From NCBI GenBank assembly GCA_027563935.2, contig CM050448.1, positions 65,151,843 to 65,215,842 on the forward strand: a stretch of DNA of 64,000 nt, given 5' to 3'. Of the stretch, positions 10,787-22,791 are shown in pieces. The position numbers and the translations under genes were made by a program. This DNA comes from Costus lasius. Its lineage: Eukaryota; Streptophyta; Magnoliopsida; Zingiberales; Costaceae. Under the pieces are notes generated by a model, which saw only the letters and a program-made list of their open reading frames with translations, was not told the origin of the DNA and did not search any database. Numbering within the stretch: the first letter of the stretch is position 1; each line of letters begins with the position of its first letter.

Positions 10787-12925
10787 TTATCCATTGGTGC
10801 TTCCGCTTGCACTTCCAAGACTTTGTTCATCATCATCCGATGAAGTTGAATGACCACCTTTATCTTGAAGACGATCTTCAGCATCTAGCCAATCTTTAAG
10901 ACAAATACACATTTCCACGCTTTCTTCGTTCATTCGGCTTCGCTTCTCGTCCAGCACCCTGCCGCCGGCACTAAAACAAGACTCCGATGCTACAGTAGAC
11001 ACCGGAGGAGTTAGTAGATCACGTGCCATGGCAGAAATCACAGGATATGATTTTCCTTGTGATCTCCACCATGATAAAATATCAAAATTATCTATTTGTT
11101 CTACTGTGAGTAAAGATGTATGATTATTTTCTAAAAAAAATGTTAATTCATTAAAATTACTAGATCTACTTGTTGATGTTCCTTTTCTATTTAAAATTGA
11201 GCGTATTCTTCCTGTAATATTTTTACTACTAGTAGATACATTAGTTTGAGAGGATGTTGGATTCATTGTATGTCCAAATTTTAAATTATAAACATTATAC
11301 ATTTCATCTAATAAGGTAGAAACTTCATTTTTTTTCTCATCTACTCCTTCAAGTTCCATATTTCTATAATATTCATCTAATAAAATATGAACACCTTCTA
11401 ATTTTAATCTAGGATCCATAATTGAAGCTAAACAATATAAAGGAGATATATTTTTCCAATATTTTTTAAATTTTGTTTCCATTTTAAAAATTACTTGAAA
11501 AATATTTTCATCATGTCTATATTGAGAAAACATTTCACTAATTAAAACTAAATGTTCTAAAATTAAACATGATGTAGGATAATAAACACCAGATAAATGA
11601 GTGCTAGCATTATAAAAAATTTCTAAAATATTATGCAATAATTTTGCTTTATCCCAATCATTTTCTTCAATGTTTCCATCAGGCATTCTTTCATTATAAA
11701 ATAATGTAAGAGGATCCTTAAATGGAAAACATGTTGTTAGCATATCATAAGTAGAATTCCATCGTGTTTTAATATCAAGTTTAAATTTTTTATATGACAA
11801 ACCATAAGATTTACATGTTTGTCTAAAATCTTGATTTCTAGAAGTAGAAGAAGTAACAAATCTAACAGCATTTCTTAATTTAGTTACATGTTCATCTACT
11901 TCTCTTATTCCATCTTGAACACATAAGTTTAGAATATGGCATGCACATCGTATATGAAAAAAAGCACCATTAAATATTGGATTTAACAATCTTTTTAATT
12001 TATCAATTGCACTATCATTATTACTTGCATTATCAAAACTAATTGAAAAAATTTTATTAATTATATTATATGAATGTAAAATGCTATGAAATTGTCTAAC
12101 TATAGCATTTGCAGTATGAGGATATTCAAAAATTTTAAATGCAATAATTCTTTTTTGTAAAAAAAATTCACTATCTATCCAATGTGCCGTAATACACATG
12201 TATGACTGATCAGAATGATTACTGGTCCAAATATCAGATGTTAAAGAAATACAAGAAGTTAATGTAATTAAAACTTGTAAAAGATTAGTTTTATATTCAG
12301 AAAAAAATTTTATAGCATCCCTACGCATGGTTTGTCTACTTACTTTTTTATATTTAGGTTGTAGTGATTTATGTATAAATTTTTCAAATTTATAATTTTC
12401 TGCTAAAGAAAATGGTTGTTCATCCCAAACAATAAATTTAGCTAATTCTTTTCTAAGAACTTCAGTAGAATAATTAAAAATTTCAAAAGAACTAGAGGAA
12501 AGATTTAGAGTAGCCTGTGCACGATCGATTTGAGTTTGATAGCTTCTGATGTGGCGAGTCAAATGACCAGTTCCACCCGATGATTTGCAAGTCAAGACTT
12601 TTTTGCACTTTTTGCAGCTGGCTCTTTCTTCGCCGTTAATCATCACCACATCGAAGCTCTTCCAAACGTTGCTCGTGCGTTTTCTTGAGCCTGACACAGT
12701 AGACTCATGAGGGTTTGCACTGCATCCCTCCTCTCCCTGCATAGTGTTAGTAGGCTCAAATTCAACATGATCTTGCTGTTGTTGATTTGGGTCGTAAGGC
12801 GGAGGGTTGGCATCTTGATCTTGATCAGGTGGCATAACGGGGTTAGTACTTGTCCCCATTAGCTCTTGCTCGAATGCCTCAATCTCCCATGGCAAAAGAT
12901 CCCATGTATTGTTCAATCCCGCCAT
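10787..12925 (-). CDS. hAT-family transposase (BED zinc finger, 712 aa)
   Basis: The enzyme cuts and rejoins hAT element ends. An N-terminal Gln/Pro-rich tail is followed by a BED zinc finger (about 84-130; Trp88, Cys104, Cys107, His121, His125) for end binding. The RNase-H-like catalytic region shows Asp231 (TSDIWTS), Asp298 (ISFDNAS) and the CACH motif (327-330) typical of hAT enzymes. The C-terminal dimerisation region has PPVSTVASESCFSAGGRVLD and RSRMNEESVEMCICLKDWL, close to plant RICESLEEPER/DAYSLEEPER-type proteins. The length is normal for plant hAT transposases and the frame has no stop or shift. The start is the first ATG of the frame. It is the only transposon gene in the window that looks intact. 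Confidence 0.93.
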   Translation of the reverse strand: MAGLNNTWDLLPWEIEAFEQELMGTSTNPVMPPDQDQDANPPPYDPNQQQQDHVEFEPTNTMQGEEGCSANPHESTVSGSRKRTSNVWKSFDVVMINGEERASCKKCKKVLTCKSSGGTGHLTRHIRSYQTQIDRAQATLNLSSSSFEIFNYSTEVLRKELAKFIVWDEQPFSLAENYKFEKFIHKSLQPKYKKVSRQTMRRDAIKFFSEYKTNLLQVLITLTSCISLTSDIWTSNHSDQSYMCITAHWIDSEFFLQKRIIAFKIFEYPHTANAIVRQFHSILHSYNIINKIFSISFDNASNNDSAIDKLKRLLNPIFNGAFFHIRCACHILNLCVQDGIREVDEHVTKLRNAVRFVTSSTSRNQDFRQTCKSYGLSYKKFKLDIKTRWNSTYDMLTTCFPFKDPLTLFYNERMPDGNIEENDWDKAKLLHNILEIFYNASTHLSGVYYPTSCLILEHLVLISEMFSQYRHDENIFQVIFKMETKFKKYWKNISPLYCLASIMDPRLKLEGVHILLDEYYRNMELEGVDEKKNEVSTLLDEMYNVYNLKFGHTMNPTSSQTNVSTSSKNITGRIRSILNRKGTSTSRSSNFNELTFFLENNHTSLLTVEQIDNFDILSWWRSQGKSYPVISAMARDLLTPPVSTVASESCFSAGGRVLDEKRSRMNEESVEMCICLKDWLDAEDRLQDKGGHSTSSDDDEQSLGSASGSTNG

Positions 12926-13549
12926 TAATTCTACATATAATATTAAAAGTTAGCCAAAAAAATTTAAAAAATAAGATTAAATACTTACTAATAATAAATT
13001 ATACATTAAAAAATTACCTTATCACGTGTTTGAAGATCGCTTAGTAAGTAAGAACTAAGAAGTTGAGGTTTCACTTTCAGCCTTCAACAACCTTAATTTA
13101 ATCATAATTATGAAAAAAAATTATATTAGAATAATTTAAATTTAAGTACAATTACATTATAAAAGACTAAAAGTAAATTAATTTACTACTTACTTGATCT
13201 TCTCCACGTGACTAGACCGAGGGACTGAGGGAGCTTTGAAATCTTGATGGCTAATTGAAACTCAAGACTTAGAAAAGAGATTAGGAAAGTATTAAGAGAG
13301 AATGAGAAAGTAATCCAAAGTTAATTGGAAACTTGTGTGAAGAAATGAGAGGGTTGGGGGGTCAATTTATAGGGATGAATTGGGTGTAAATTTACATATT
13401 TATCCCCTATTTTTAATTATTAAAAGGGGCTAAAATGGTAATTTTATAACATAAAGACAATTATATCCCTAACTTTTAAATTTTTTCAAACCGTTATAGG
13501 GCTATTTTGGTAAAAATGCATGCCCAAATCAAATTTTCGAACGTTGCCG

Positions 13550-13851
13550 CCCATTCCAGCCGTGCCGTGCCCGTGCCGGCCCGCGTGCCGTGCCGAGCAC
13601 GGCCCGCGTGCCGTGCCCGGCACGGGCCCGTGCCGTGCCTGGCACGGGCCCGTGCCGTGCCTGGCCCGGCCCGACCATGGGCCGTGCCCGGCCCGGCCCG
13701 CGGGCCGCGGACCTTCGGCCCAGCACGACCCGAGCCGGGCCGCGGGCCGCCCGCGGCCCGTTGACTTGGTCAACGGGCCGTGCCGGGCCGTGCGGGCCGG
13801 CCCGTGTCGTGCCGGGCCGTGCGGGCCGGCCCGGCCCGTTGGCCACCTCTA
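13550..13851. repeat. Right GC-rich subterminal array of hAT
   Basis: Repeats of GTGCCGTGCC, GGCACGGGCCC and CCGTGCGGGCCGGCCC run to the terminal inverted repeat. They mirror the left array in content but not in exact order. Overlapping open frames of 85-114 codons in four phases are artefacts of the repeat. Confidence 0.85.
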
Positions 13852-14895
13852 ATCTCACCGATCTAGCATCCAATCTCTCGATCGAAGCTTACCGATCTCA
13901 AGCCCCAATCAATCAAACATGATCAGACTAGATCTCACTTACAATCAGAGTCTAAATCCCTTTAAACTGAACTTAATCAATTCAGTCTATACGATCTGAC
14001 TTAAGTAAGCCATATCATCAAATTGTGCGACCCTGAGGGTTTCCTTTAAATGTCGGTAACGATAACTCACATTATCACGATCAGTGAGGGGTATCTAGCA
14101 ACACATCACTGTCTCCCGATATAAAGGAAAGAGTCTTCCAAGACTACACCCAAACCACAGCACAAGTGTGAATCCATTTCACAAGGCATACAAATTTCCT
14201 TTGCCACTGGATGTTCTCATTGGACAAGCGTGTCAAGCCTGTAACTCCAATATGATGAGCATGATTAGATCAGATGAACATAGTCACCTGGGTATGGCCA
14301 TACACTTTCTCAATCATCTCATCCAGGGGGGGCCCCATAGAACATCATGCTCCTTAAACAAAGAGACGGCAATCCTATATCTATCACCAGTGCCCTAACC
14401 TGACTCATGATCATTATCCAAGATAGTTTATAACCATTATGTTTCAAATGATATTGAACTACCTCAAAACAATGACAATCATCATTTAGAAACACAAGTG
14501 ATCTCAAGTCAGAGGAAGTATGCCACTTGTTGCACACAAGGATTATTCACATTGTGACAAGCAATTGAATATCCTAGTAGGGTCTGTCCAGTACATCCAA
14601 TGTACCCATGAGTCTACATCTTATTCCATGCTCGAAGCATCCTATAAGATTAGAACACATATTAGTCTCAATCATATCAAGGCTGTCTCATGTTCACCAA
14701 GATATCTCGACTAAGGACATATAGCATGTCAGCCTAGCTGAACAGCATTGAGACATTATTCAGAAGCACAGTTATTGCAGCAGACAATGTAATAACCTGA
14801 ATAACAACCATTGCCTTTATAAACATAAGAGTTTATACATGATACTGATAGTATCCCAAGGCCTCAAACATTAGCCTTAAGGGCATACCCCAACA

Positions 14896-14910
14896 ATCTC
14901 CCACTTGCAC
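14896..14910 (-). other. Polypurine tract of C2
   Basis: On the minus strand GCAAGTGGGAGAT directly precedes the 3' LTR start TGTTGGGG, as in C1 (22781-22791) and C3 (60699-60713). Confidence 0.75.
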
Positions 14911-14915
14911 TTAAT

Positions 14916-16865
14916 CTAATGGTTGAGAAATCTCAAACCCATATTATTACAGTGCTTCTCATGCTTCTGCTGCGCCAGAGGCTTGGTAAGCGGGTCAGCC
15001 AGATTGTCATCTGTATGAACCTTGCAGATTTTGATCTCGCCTCGATCAATGATCTCCCGGATCAAGTGAAACCGTCTCTGTATGTGCTTGGACTTCTGGT
15101 GCGACCGTGGTTCCTTTGCTTGTGCTATTGCTCCAGTGTTATCACAGAAGATAACCAAAGGATCTGCACTCGAAGGAACAACACCAAGTTCCTGAATGAA
15201 CTTACGAATCCAAACTGCCTCCTTAGATGCTTCCGAGGCTGCAACATACTCGGCTTCTGTTGTGGAATCAGCAACGATAGATTGTTTGAAACTCTTCCAC
15301 ACCACTGCTCCTCCATTCAAGCTAAAAACATAGCCTGATTGCGATCGGAAATCATCCTGGTCAGACTGGAACGAAGCGTCAGTATATCCTTCAATACTGA
15401 GTTCTTCCTGACCTCCATATATCAAGAACATATCTTTGGTCCTTCGAAGATATTTTAAAATGTTCTTGACTGCAATCCAGTGCGCCATACCTGGATTACT
15501 TTGGAACCGACTGGTCACGCTTAACCCGTAAGCGACGTCTGGGCGAGTACACAACATCGCATACATAATGGATCCAATAGCCGAAGCATAAGGCGTATTG
15601 TCCATTTCATCTTTCTCAGTCTGTGTTTGTGGACACTGACTCTTTGAAAGATTCAGACCATGTCTGACTGGAAGATATCCTCTTTTAGAATTCTCTAAAT
15701 GGAATCTCTCCAGGACTTTATCGATGTAAGTACTCTGGCACAGCCCGAGAAGCCTCTTAGATCTATCCCTGTAGATCTTCACACCTAATACATAGGCTGC
15801 TTCTCCTAAATCTTTCATCTGGAAACATTTCCTTAGCCATGCTTTAACAGCATGCATTTCAGGAATATCGTTTCCAATGATTAAGATATCATCGACGTAG
15901 AGGACTAGGAAAGTAATCACGCTCCCACTAAACCTCTTATATACACACGAGTCATCCTCATTCTTGATGAAACCAAATTCACTGATTGATTCATCAAAAC
16001 GAATATTCCAGCTTCTAGATGCTTGTTTCAGTCCATAAATGGACTTCTTTAACTTGCATATTTTATGACGATCTGATGGATTAGTGAAACCTTCAGGTTG
16101 TGTCATATACACATCCTCCTCCAGATTTCCATTAAGGAAAGCCGTCTTCACATCCATCTGCCAGATCTCATAATCATAATATGCAGCTATCGCGAAAAGA
16201 ATCCGAATAGACTTAAACATAGCTACAGGTGAAAAAGTTTCATCATAATCTATCCCGTAGATTTGTTTGAAACCTTTCGCAACTAGCCTGCCTTTATAGG
16301 TAACTACGTTACCATCCATGTCAATCTTCCTTTTGAAGATCCATTTACAGCCTATAGGGATTACTCCCGGAGGCGGATCAACCAAATCCCAGACTTGGTT
16401 ATCTGACATGGAGTCCATCTCGGCTCGCATAGCTTCAAGCCATCTAGCTGACTCCGGTCCACTGACCGCATCCGCATAAGTGAGGGGTTCATCATTATCA
16501 ATGATGTAGACTCCGTCATAGCGCTCAGGCTGACGACGGATCCTTCTCGATCTTCGCGGTTCCCGTGATATCTGAGCCTCAGGTTGTTCAATAACCTGAT
16601 CCACTGGCTCAGGCTCATCCAACTGAGCTTGACTACTTTGTCCTTCCTCTGGATTCTCATCCAGCTTTATTTCTCTCCCACTGGCCTCTTGCAGAAGAGA
16701 CTCCTTCTCAAGAAAAATGGCCGTCCGAGCAACAAATACTTTGTTCTCCTTGGGATCGTAGAAATAATAACCCTTAGTTTCCTTAGGGTAACCGACAAAG
16801 ATACATTTCTCAGATCTGCTCTCCAGTTTCCCAGAGGCGAGCTTTTTGACATAAGCCTCGCAACC
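14916..16865 (-). pseudogene. C2 pol: RT and RNase H
   Basis: Minus-strand frame for reverse transcriptase and RNase H: the RT has WIFKRKID, DVKTAF and YVDD (residues 157-162 and 242-245 counted from the Met at 16622), then RNase H with YTDASF, STTEAEYVAAS, CDNTGA and a C terminus ending LRFLNH. The frame is continuous with the integrase upstream except for a TAG at 16866-16868, which replaces the Trp of IWGCEAYVKK kept in C1 and C3. Confidence 0.9.
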
Positions 16866-18110
16866 CTAGATCCTGATAAATGTCAAGCTCGGCTGTTTCC
16901 CATACCATAATTCATATGGAGTCTTTGAAACTGCCTTGGATGGCACTCGGTTTAGTACCTTTGCAGCTGTTTCCAGTGCAAATCCCCAAAAGGAGTAAGG
17001 TAGAGTAGCCTGACTCATCATAGAACGAACCATGTCTAGTAACGTTCTATTTCTCCTCTCGGACACACCATTCCATTGCGGTGTTCCTGGCGGAGTGAGC
17101 TGTGAGATAATCCCACACTCCTTCAGATAGTCAGTAAACGCATGACTCAAGTATTCTCCACCTCGATCAGAACGAAGTGCCTTGATATTTCGGCCTAGCT
17201 GATTCTGTACTTCATTTTTGAATTCTTTGAACTTGTCAAAAGATTCACTCTTATGTCTCATTAAATAGACATACCCATATCTACTGAAATCATCAGTAAA
17301 GGTAATGAAGTACTGATAGCCACCTCTGGCATGTTTACTAAATGGCCCACACACATCACTGTGTATAAGGTCAAGTAAACCTGAAGCCCTTTGACCTTTG
17401 TTAAGAAAAGAAGACTTCGTCATTTTACCCATTAAACAAGCTTTGCATGTATCAATCTCCTCATAGGAGAATGATCCCAGCAGTCCATGATCATGCAACC
17501 GCTTAATGCGCTTCTTGTTAATATGGCCTAAACGACTATGCCATAGCAAGGTGCTGTCATCAGCATACTTGGCTTTCTTATTATCAATGTTTTGTATAGA
17601 ATATTCCATGTCCAACATGAATAACCCATTGTTAATTGAACCAGTAGCATAAACAATATTATCAAGAGTAAGATAACACTTTGAAATCTTGCATTCAAAG
17701 GAAAACCCTTTCCTGACAAGAGCAGGAATAGAGATAATATTTTTGGTAATACTGGGTACAAAGTAACAATTGTTTAATTCTAATACAATGCCAGATGGTA
17801 ATGAGATGTAATAATCCCCTACAGCAACAGCAGCAACCCGTGCCCCGTTTCCAACTCGTAGGTCCACTTCATGCTGTCCCACCTGTCTTCTTCTCTTGAG
17901 TTCCTGTATATTTGAACAAATGTGAACTCCACATGCAGTGTCCAACACCCATGAAATAGAAGAAGAAGATATCATGACTTCAGTCACAAATATACCTGAG
18001 CCAGAAGCGATGCTTCCCTTCTTGTCTCCTTGGAGCGCTTTACAGTCCTTTTTCCAGTGACCCAGCTGGCCACAGTGGAAACATCTGTATTCCTTTGACC
18101 GCTTAACCTT
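16866..18110 (-). pseudogene. C2 pol: zinc knuckle, protease, integrase
   Basis: Holds the CCHC knuckle (CFHCGQLGHWKKDC), the protease motif WVLDTACG, the integrase zinc region HSRLGHINKKR...CKAC and the integrase catalytic motifs (HSDVCGPF, SDRGGEYLS, NGVSERRNR). It is in frame with both neighbours but bounded by nonsense codons at 18111-18113 (TAG for Gln, between the gag basic tract and the knuckle) and 16866-16868. Confidence 0.9.
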
Positions 18111-18799
18111 CTATTTCAGCGCCTTGTTGTAGTTCTTGACTGGGGCTTTGCCCTTCTTCCCCTTCTTCTTGTTCCTGAAAGGAACCATTAAGACAGAGGT
18201 TGAAGGCTTTCCCTTCAGAGTTTCCTCAGTAGTCAAGAGCATATTCAGCAACTCTGCCGGAGTACAATCGATTTTGTTCATATTAAAGTTAATAATGAAC
18301 GCATCGAAAGAAGGCGGGAGAGACTGCAGAATAATGTCTACAGCAAGCTCCTGATTGATGGTATGCCCCAGTTTCTCCAGAGCCTCCTTGTGCCCAATCA
18401 TCTTGAGCACGTGAGCTCCCACTGGGCTCCTTCAGCCAGTTTGCTCTGAAAGAAAAGCTTGGTCAAATTATAGCGTTCAGTCCTCGCCTGTGCAGCATAC
18501 AACATCTTGAGGTTTGCTATAATTTCTATAGCAGACATATCCTCATGCTGACGCTGCAGCGGTGGCGTCATAGACGCTAGCATCAGGCAAGCGACATCAA
18601 TGCTATCATTGACATGCTTTTCATAGGCTTCACGAACCGCCCTTGCGGCGTTCGCAGCGGGTTGAGGCGGCACAGCCGTCTCGAGGACATACAGTTTCCT
18701 CTCTGCCTTAAGAACAATCTTAAGGTGTCCGTACCAGTCCGAGAAGTTTGGCCCAGCAAACTTCTCCCTTTCCAGTAGGGATCGCACATTGAAGCTCAT
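18111..18799 (-). pseudogene. C2 gag (UBN2 type), frameshifted
   Basis: Starts MSFNVRSLLEREKFAGPNFS at 18799, which also defines the family's true start codon. A one-base change near 18420 shifts the frame: the first 126 or so residues are in one phase and the rest (GPHVLKMIGHKEALEK equivalent) in another. A TAG follows at 18111-18113. Gag would form the virus-like particle; this copy cannot make an intact one. Confidence 0.9.
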
Positions 18800-20620
18800 G
18801 GTGTTCGTTGCTGCAGGAATCTACAACAATGCAAGAACAGCAAGGTCAGTATCAATGTTTAGAATCAATCCAGGACTTAAGAAAGATTCTTTTCTCACTA
18901 TTTTATCTGACTGAAAAATCCATTAAAACAGTCCGAAAGAGTGACATTCTTTTAGTGAGATGGGATCCAGATTTTATACTTGGTCTTCGCGTCCCGCTCA
19001 GGCGAGATAAGATGCACAGAGAGTACAAGCACTAATCTCTGGTAGGCAGTCCCTGCCAATTGCCAACCCGTGCGATTCCCCTTCATCTGGGCAATCCAGC
19101 AGACTGTGCCAACTGAGTTGGTACAACACAGTCTCTGATCCCACAGATGGCTGCCTCCATATGGCTAACATATGCCCCATATGTAGCCTACATGGTCAAG
19201 CTGACCTGACCTACTCCCTGGACCACCACGTGCTATGCTGAGCAACGAGAAGCGATAAATCCCTTCTCTGTAACACGCAGGTGAAATCACACACCGTCTG
19301 AAGATAGATGGGCGTGCCCACTGAGTGGGTACAACACGGCCCCAACGATAGTCAGAACAGTGAGGTTTCGCGCCAGAAGGCATTACGTGCTTGATATTTT
19401 AGCGTTGGATTTTAACGGTCTTTTATCTTCTTACTATGAGGCAAAACCTATGGCTATAGCAGAAGATAAATAACTCATGCAATTCTAATTATTTAAACAA
19501 TAAAAGAATGCAAGCTGATCTTATGTGGTAAAAGCCCATTAAGCCTAGGTAAGACCTTAATTCACTTAAGTCTTCACTTGCTTTTCTTCATGGGACTTTT
19601 GCTTCTCATCTGGTCCAGCCCAGGACTCTAGCGCCCATTGCAGCTCAGGTGCGTCCACCAGGTGAATGCGCCTGTCCTAGGGTCGAACCCTAGACCTCCC
19701 ACCTGGTCAAGCCACTGCTGCATGCGCCTCTGCCAAGTGTGCTCTGTGCTCATGTCTGATTAAATTACATTTCAATCTATCTAGACAAGATTGACTCGCA
19801 GGTCAATTACATCTTATAAATTTAATACAATGTGATTCGCAGATCACAAATAAATATTAATTTATAATTAACCAGGCACGCAGGCCCCAGCACAGCACAC
19901 ATTAAAGGGCAACCCACATAAGATGAAATAAACAAGCATATGGCATCAATCAACATGTGATCCATTACAAAGAAAATAAAATTTTGAAAACCCATTGGCA
20001 TCAATTTTACTTTTCTTATGTGCCCTACAACCTTACAACGGTCCATTGATAGGGATCCACTCATCATCTCTAGTTAGATCCATGCCCTTGCATGCACCAA
20101 GTCTTAACTGACTTGCGTTGACCTAATGGTCAACCATGCATGCGGCAAGGGCTGAACAACCAACATGAGTTCTGGCAAGCGGGTGTGACCCCGGGCCTAA
20201 CTCATGTGTGTTCACTGGTTATCTCAACCAGACCTCGCTACACGCCTGTGATGCAGTCGACCTATAGCCACCTCATGCTTGCGCAGAGGTGCCATCTGGT
20301 CGACCCATCTAGGCTGTCAGATGGTCTGATCAGACTATTTGGATCCAACCTAGAGGATGATTTCAACCCCATCAACCCGTCTAAGGGTTTACAGTAGGCG
20401 CTTAGATCTAAGTGAAGCGCGCAAGATGATATAATTTTTGACAAACAAAAACCTAACAAGCGCCAACACAATATAACATGCACATCACACATGCGCCAAC
20501 ATCTAATAGCATAGTATGTATTTTCGCATGTGATAAAGTAGATCTAAGCAACGCAAACAAGGATCACACAACATGAAGCAATCATATAGACATATAACAA
20601 CCGCAAGCTCTGATACCAAT
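18800..20620 (-). other. C2 leader and primer binding site
   Basis: The primer site TGGTATCAGAGC lies on the minus strand at 20607-20618, two bases from the LTR. The leader is collinear with that of C1 and keeps the two palindromes as CCAACTGAGTTGG (19109-19121) and CCCACTGAGTGGG (19317-19329). Confidence 0.85.
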
Positions 20621-22295
20621 TGAAAGACCCCTAAATCTTGGGGGGCCGAAACCCTAAGGGTGGCGCAAAAGAAAGTTTTCGCATGGGAAGCTAGGGTTTC
20701 AACAATAATCGCATATATGTTTATATGATCAACCTCTTATAGTTAGGAATCATACCATAGCCATTTCTATTGGATGGCGTCAAGGAAGAAGAGATTCGAA
20801 TGAAACTCCTCCAAAAGGTGCGCACACAAGGTGATGCCGCCTACTCCTTGAGATCCTTGTGCTAGCAAGGTTCTTCAAGGGTCTTTGATCGAATCAAAGG
20901 GATGAGATGTCTTCTTCCACTTGGCCGAGACCTCTCCAAGACGTGAAGGAAGCTTTTTTCACCCGTGAGAGAGCGTCGAGAGCAAGAGTCAAAACGTATT
21001 GGCGTTCTCAAGAGGTGGCGCATGAAGACTTACTAAAAATAGCAAGCCATGAAGAGCATGCGCCCACTTCTTCATAACCGACAATAACGCTTTAAAGATT
21101 AAACCATGCGTTCATTCTCTTGAACCGGTTTAATCTAATTGACCCAACTCAATTTGGTTCAAAGACCAAATCAAACCAAGCCAAGCCATGGTCTAGACCT
21201 TCTATGAACCAAATGGCTCATGATCTAACCGTTCATCTCCTAATGCTCTTGATCTCACCGATCTAGCATCCAATCTCTCGATCGAAGCTTACCGATCTCA
21301 AGCCTCAATCAATCAAACATGATCAGACCAGATCTCACTTACAATCAGAGTCTAAATCCCTTTAAACTGAACTTAATCAATTCAGTCCATACGATCTGAC
21401 TTAAGTAAGCCATATCATCAAATTGTGCGACCCTGAGGGTTTCCTTTAAATGTCGGTAACGATAACTCACATTATCACGATCAGTGAGGGGTATCTAGCA
21501 ACACATCACTGTCTCCCGATATAAAGGAAAGAGTCTTCCAAGACTACACCCAAACCACAGCACAAGTGTGAATCCATTTCACAAGGCATACAAATTTCCT
21601 TTGCCACTGGATGTTCTCATTGGACAAGCGTGTCAAGCCTGTAACTCCAATATGATGAGCATGATTAGATCAGATGAACATAGTCACCTGGGTATGGCCA
21701 TACACTTTCTCAATCATCTCATCCAGGGGGGGCCCCATAGAACATCATGCTCCTTAAACAAAGAGACGGTAATCCTATATCTATCACCAGTGCCCTAACC
21801 TGACTCATGATCATTATCCAAGATAGTCTATAACCATTATGTTTCAAATGATATTGAACTACCTCAAAACAATGACAATCATCATTTAGAAACACAAGTG
21901 ATCTCAAGTCAGAGGAAGTATGCCACTTGTTGCACACAAGGATTATTCACATTGTGACAAGCAATTGAATATCCTAGTAGGGTCTGTCCAGTACATCCAA
22001 TGTACCCATGAGTCTACATCTTATTCCATGCTCGAAGCATCCTATAAGATTAGAACACATATTAGTCTCAATCATATCAAGGCTGTCTCATGTTCACCAA
22101 GATATCTCGACTAAGGACATATAGCATGTCAGCCTAGCTGAACAGCATTGAGACATTATTCAGAAGCACAGTTATTGCAGCAGACAATGTAACAACCTGA
22201 ATAACAACCATTGCCTTTATAAACATAAGAGTTTATATATGATACTGATAGTATCCCAAGGCCTCAAACATTAGCCTTAAGGGCATACCCCAACA
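20621..22295 (-). repeat. 5' LTR of C2
   Basis: A 1675-bp LTR, plus-strand ends TGAAAGACCCC and CCCCAACA, followed by the AAGGA target duplication at 22296-22300. It is the undisrupted reference for the hAT insertion site in the other LTR. Confidence 0.95.
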
Positions 22296-22300
22296 AAGGA

Positions 22301-22771
22301 TATACTGACGCTTCGTTCCAATCTGACCAGGATGATTTCCGATCGCAATCAGGCTATGTTTTTAGCTTGAATGGAGGAGCAGTGGTGTGGAAAAGTTTCA
22401 AACAAGCAATTGTTGCTGATTCCTCAACAGAAGCCGAGTATGTTGCAGCCTCAGAAGCATCCAAGGAGGCAGTGTGGATTCGTAAGTTCGTTCAGGAACT
22501 TGGTGTTATTCCTTCGAGTGCAGATCCATTGGTTATCTTCTGTGATAACACTGGAGCAATAGCACAAGCAAAGGAACCACGGTCGCACCAGAAGTCCAAG
22601 CACATACAGAGAAGGTTTCACTTGATCCGGGAGATCATTGATCGAGGAGAGATCAAGATCTGCAAGGTTCATACAGATGACAATCTAGCTGACCCGCTTA
22701 CAAAGCCTCTGGCGCAGCAGAAGCATGAGAAGCACTGTAATAATATGGGTTTGAGATTTCTCAACCATTAG
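22301..22771 (+). pseudogene. C1 pol, RNase H remainder
   Basis: Resumes the C1 polyprotein exactly after the right AAGGA duplication: YTDASFQSDQ, SSTEAEYVAAS, FCDNTGAIAQAKE and a C terminus LRFLNH with TAG at 22769-22771. These give the RNase H acidic residues (Asp, Glu, Asp). It is in frame with 9138-9485 if C2 is removed. Confidence 0.92.
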
Positions 22772-22791
22772 ATTAAGTGCAAGTGGGAGAT

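Larger units (their letters stand above)
10125..13851 (-). mobile_element. hAT DNA transposon, probably autonomous
   Basis: A 3727-bp element with terminal inverted repeats TAGAGGTGGCC / GGCCACCTCTA and an 8-bp target duplication ATCTCACC at 10117-10124 and 13852-13859. The uninterrupted second LTR of C2 shows the empty site. It encodes one transposase (10787-12925). The body is AT-rich, while about 0.3-0.4 kb at each end is an extremely GC-rich array of GGCCCG / GGCACGG units, probably subterminal transposase-binding sequence. As the innermost layer of the nest it is the youngest insertion here. Confidence 0.95.
9486..14895 (-). repeat. 3' LTR of C2, split by a hAT element
   Basis: Two blocks, 9486-10124 and 13860-14895, together match 20621-22295. 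On the plus strand it starts TGAAAGACCCC and ends ACCCCAACA. The interruption is an exact hAT insertion with an 8-bp duplication. Short frames at 14168-14714 recur in the other LTR copies and are not genes. Confidence 0.92.
9486..22295 (-). mobile_element. Copia element C2, complete, with nested hAT
   Basis: Full-length minus-strand copia: 5' LTR 20621-22295, primer site 20607-20618, leader, gag-pol 18799-14916, polypurine tract 14896-14906, 3' LTR 9486-14895 (split by hAT 10125-13851). It is flanked by AAGGA at 9481-9485 and 22296-22300. Excluding the hAT and its duplicated 8 bp it is about 9.1 kb. The LTRs differ at about eleven sites by eye, all transitions. Confidence 0.95.

Noticed and set aside
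13486..13922. Five overlapping open frames of 85-114 codons
   Set aside because: Same artefact in the right subterminal array.
14168..14714. Open frames of 64-76 codons conserved in several places
   Set aside because: They lie inside copia LTRs, and their recurrence simply follows the LTR copies.
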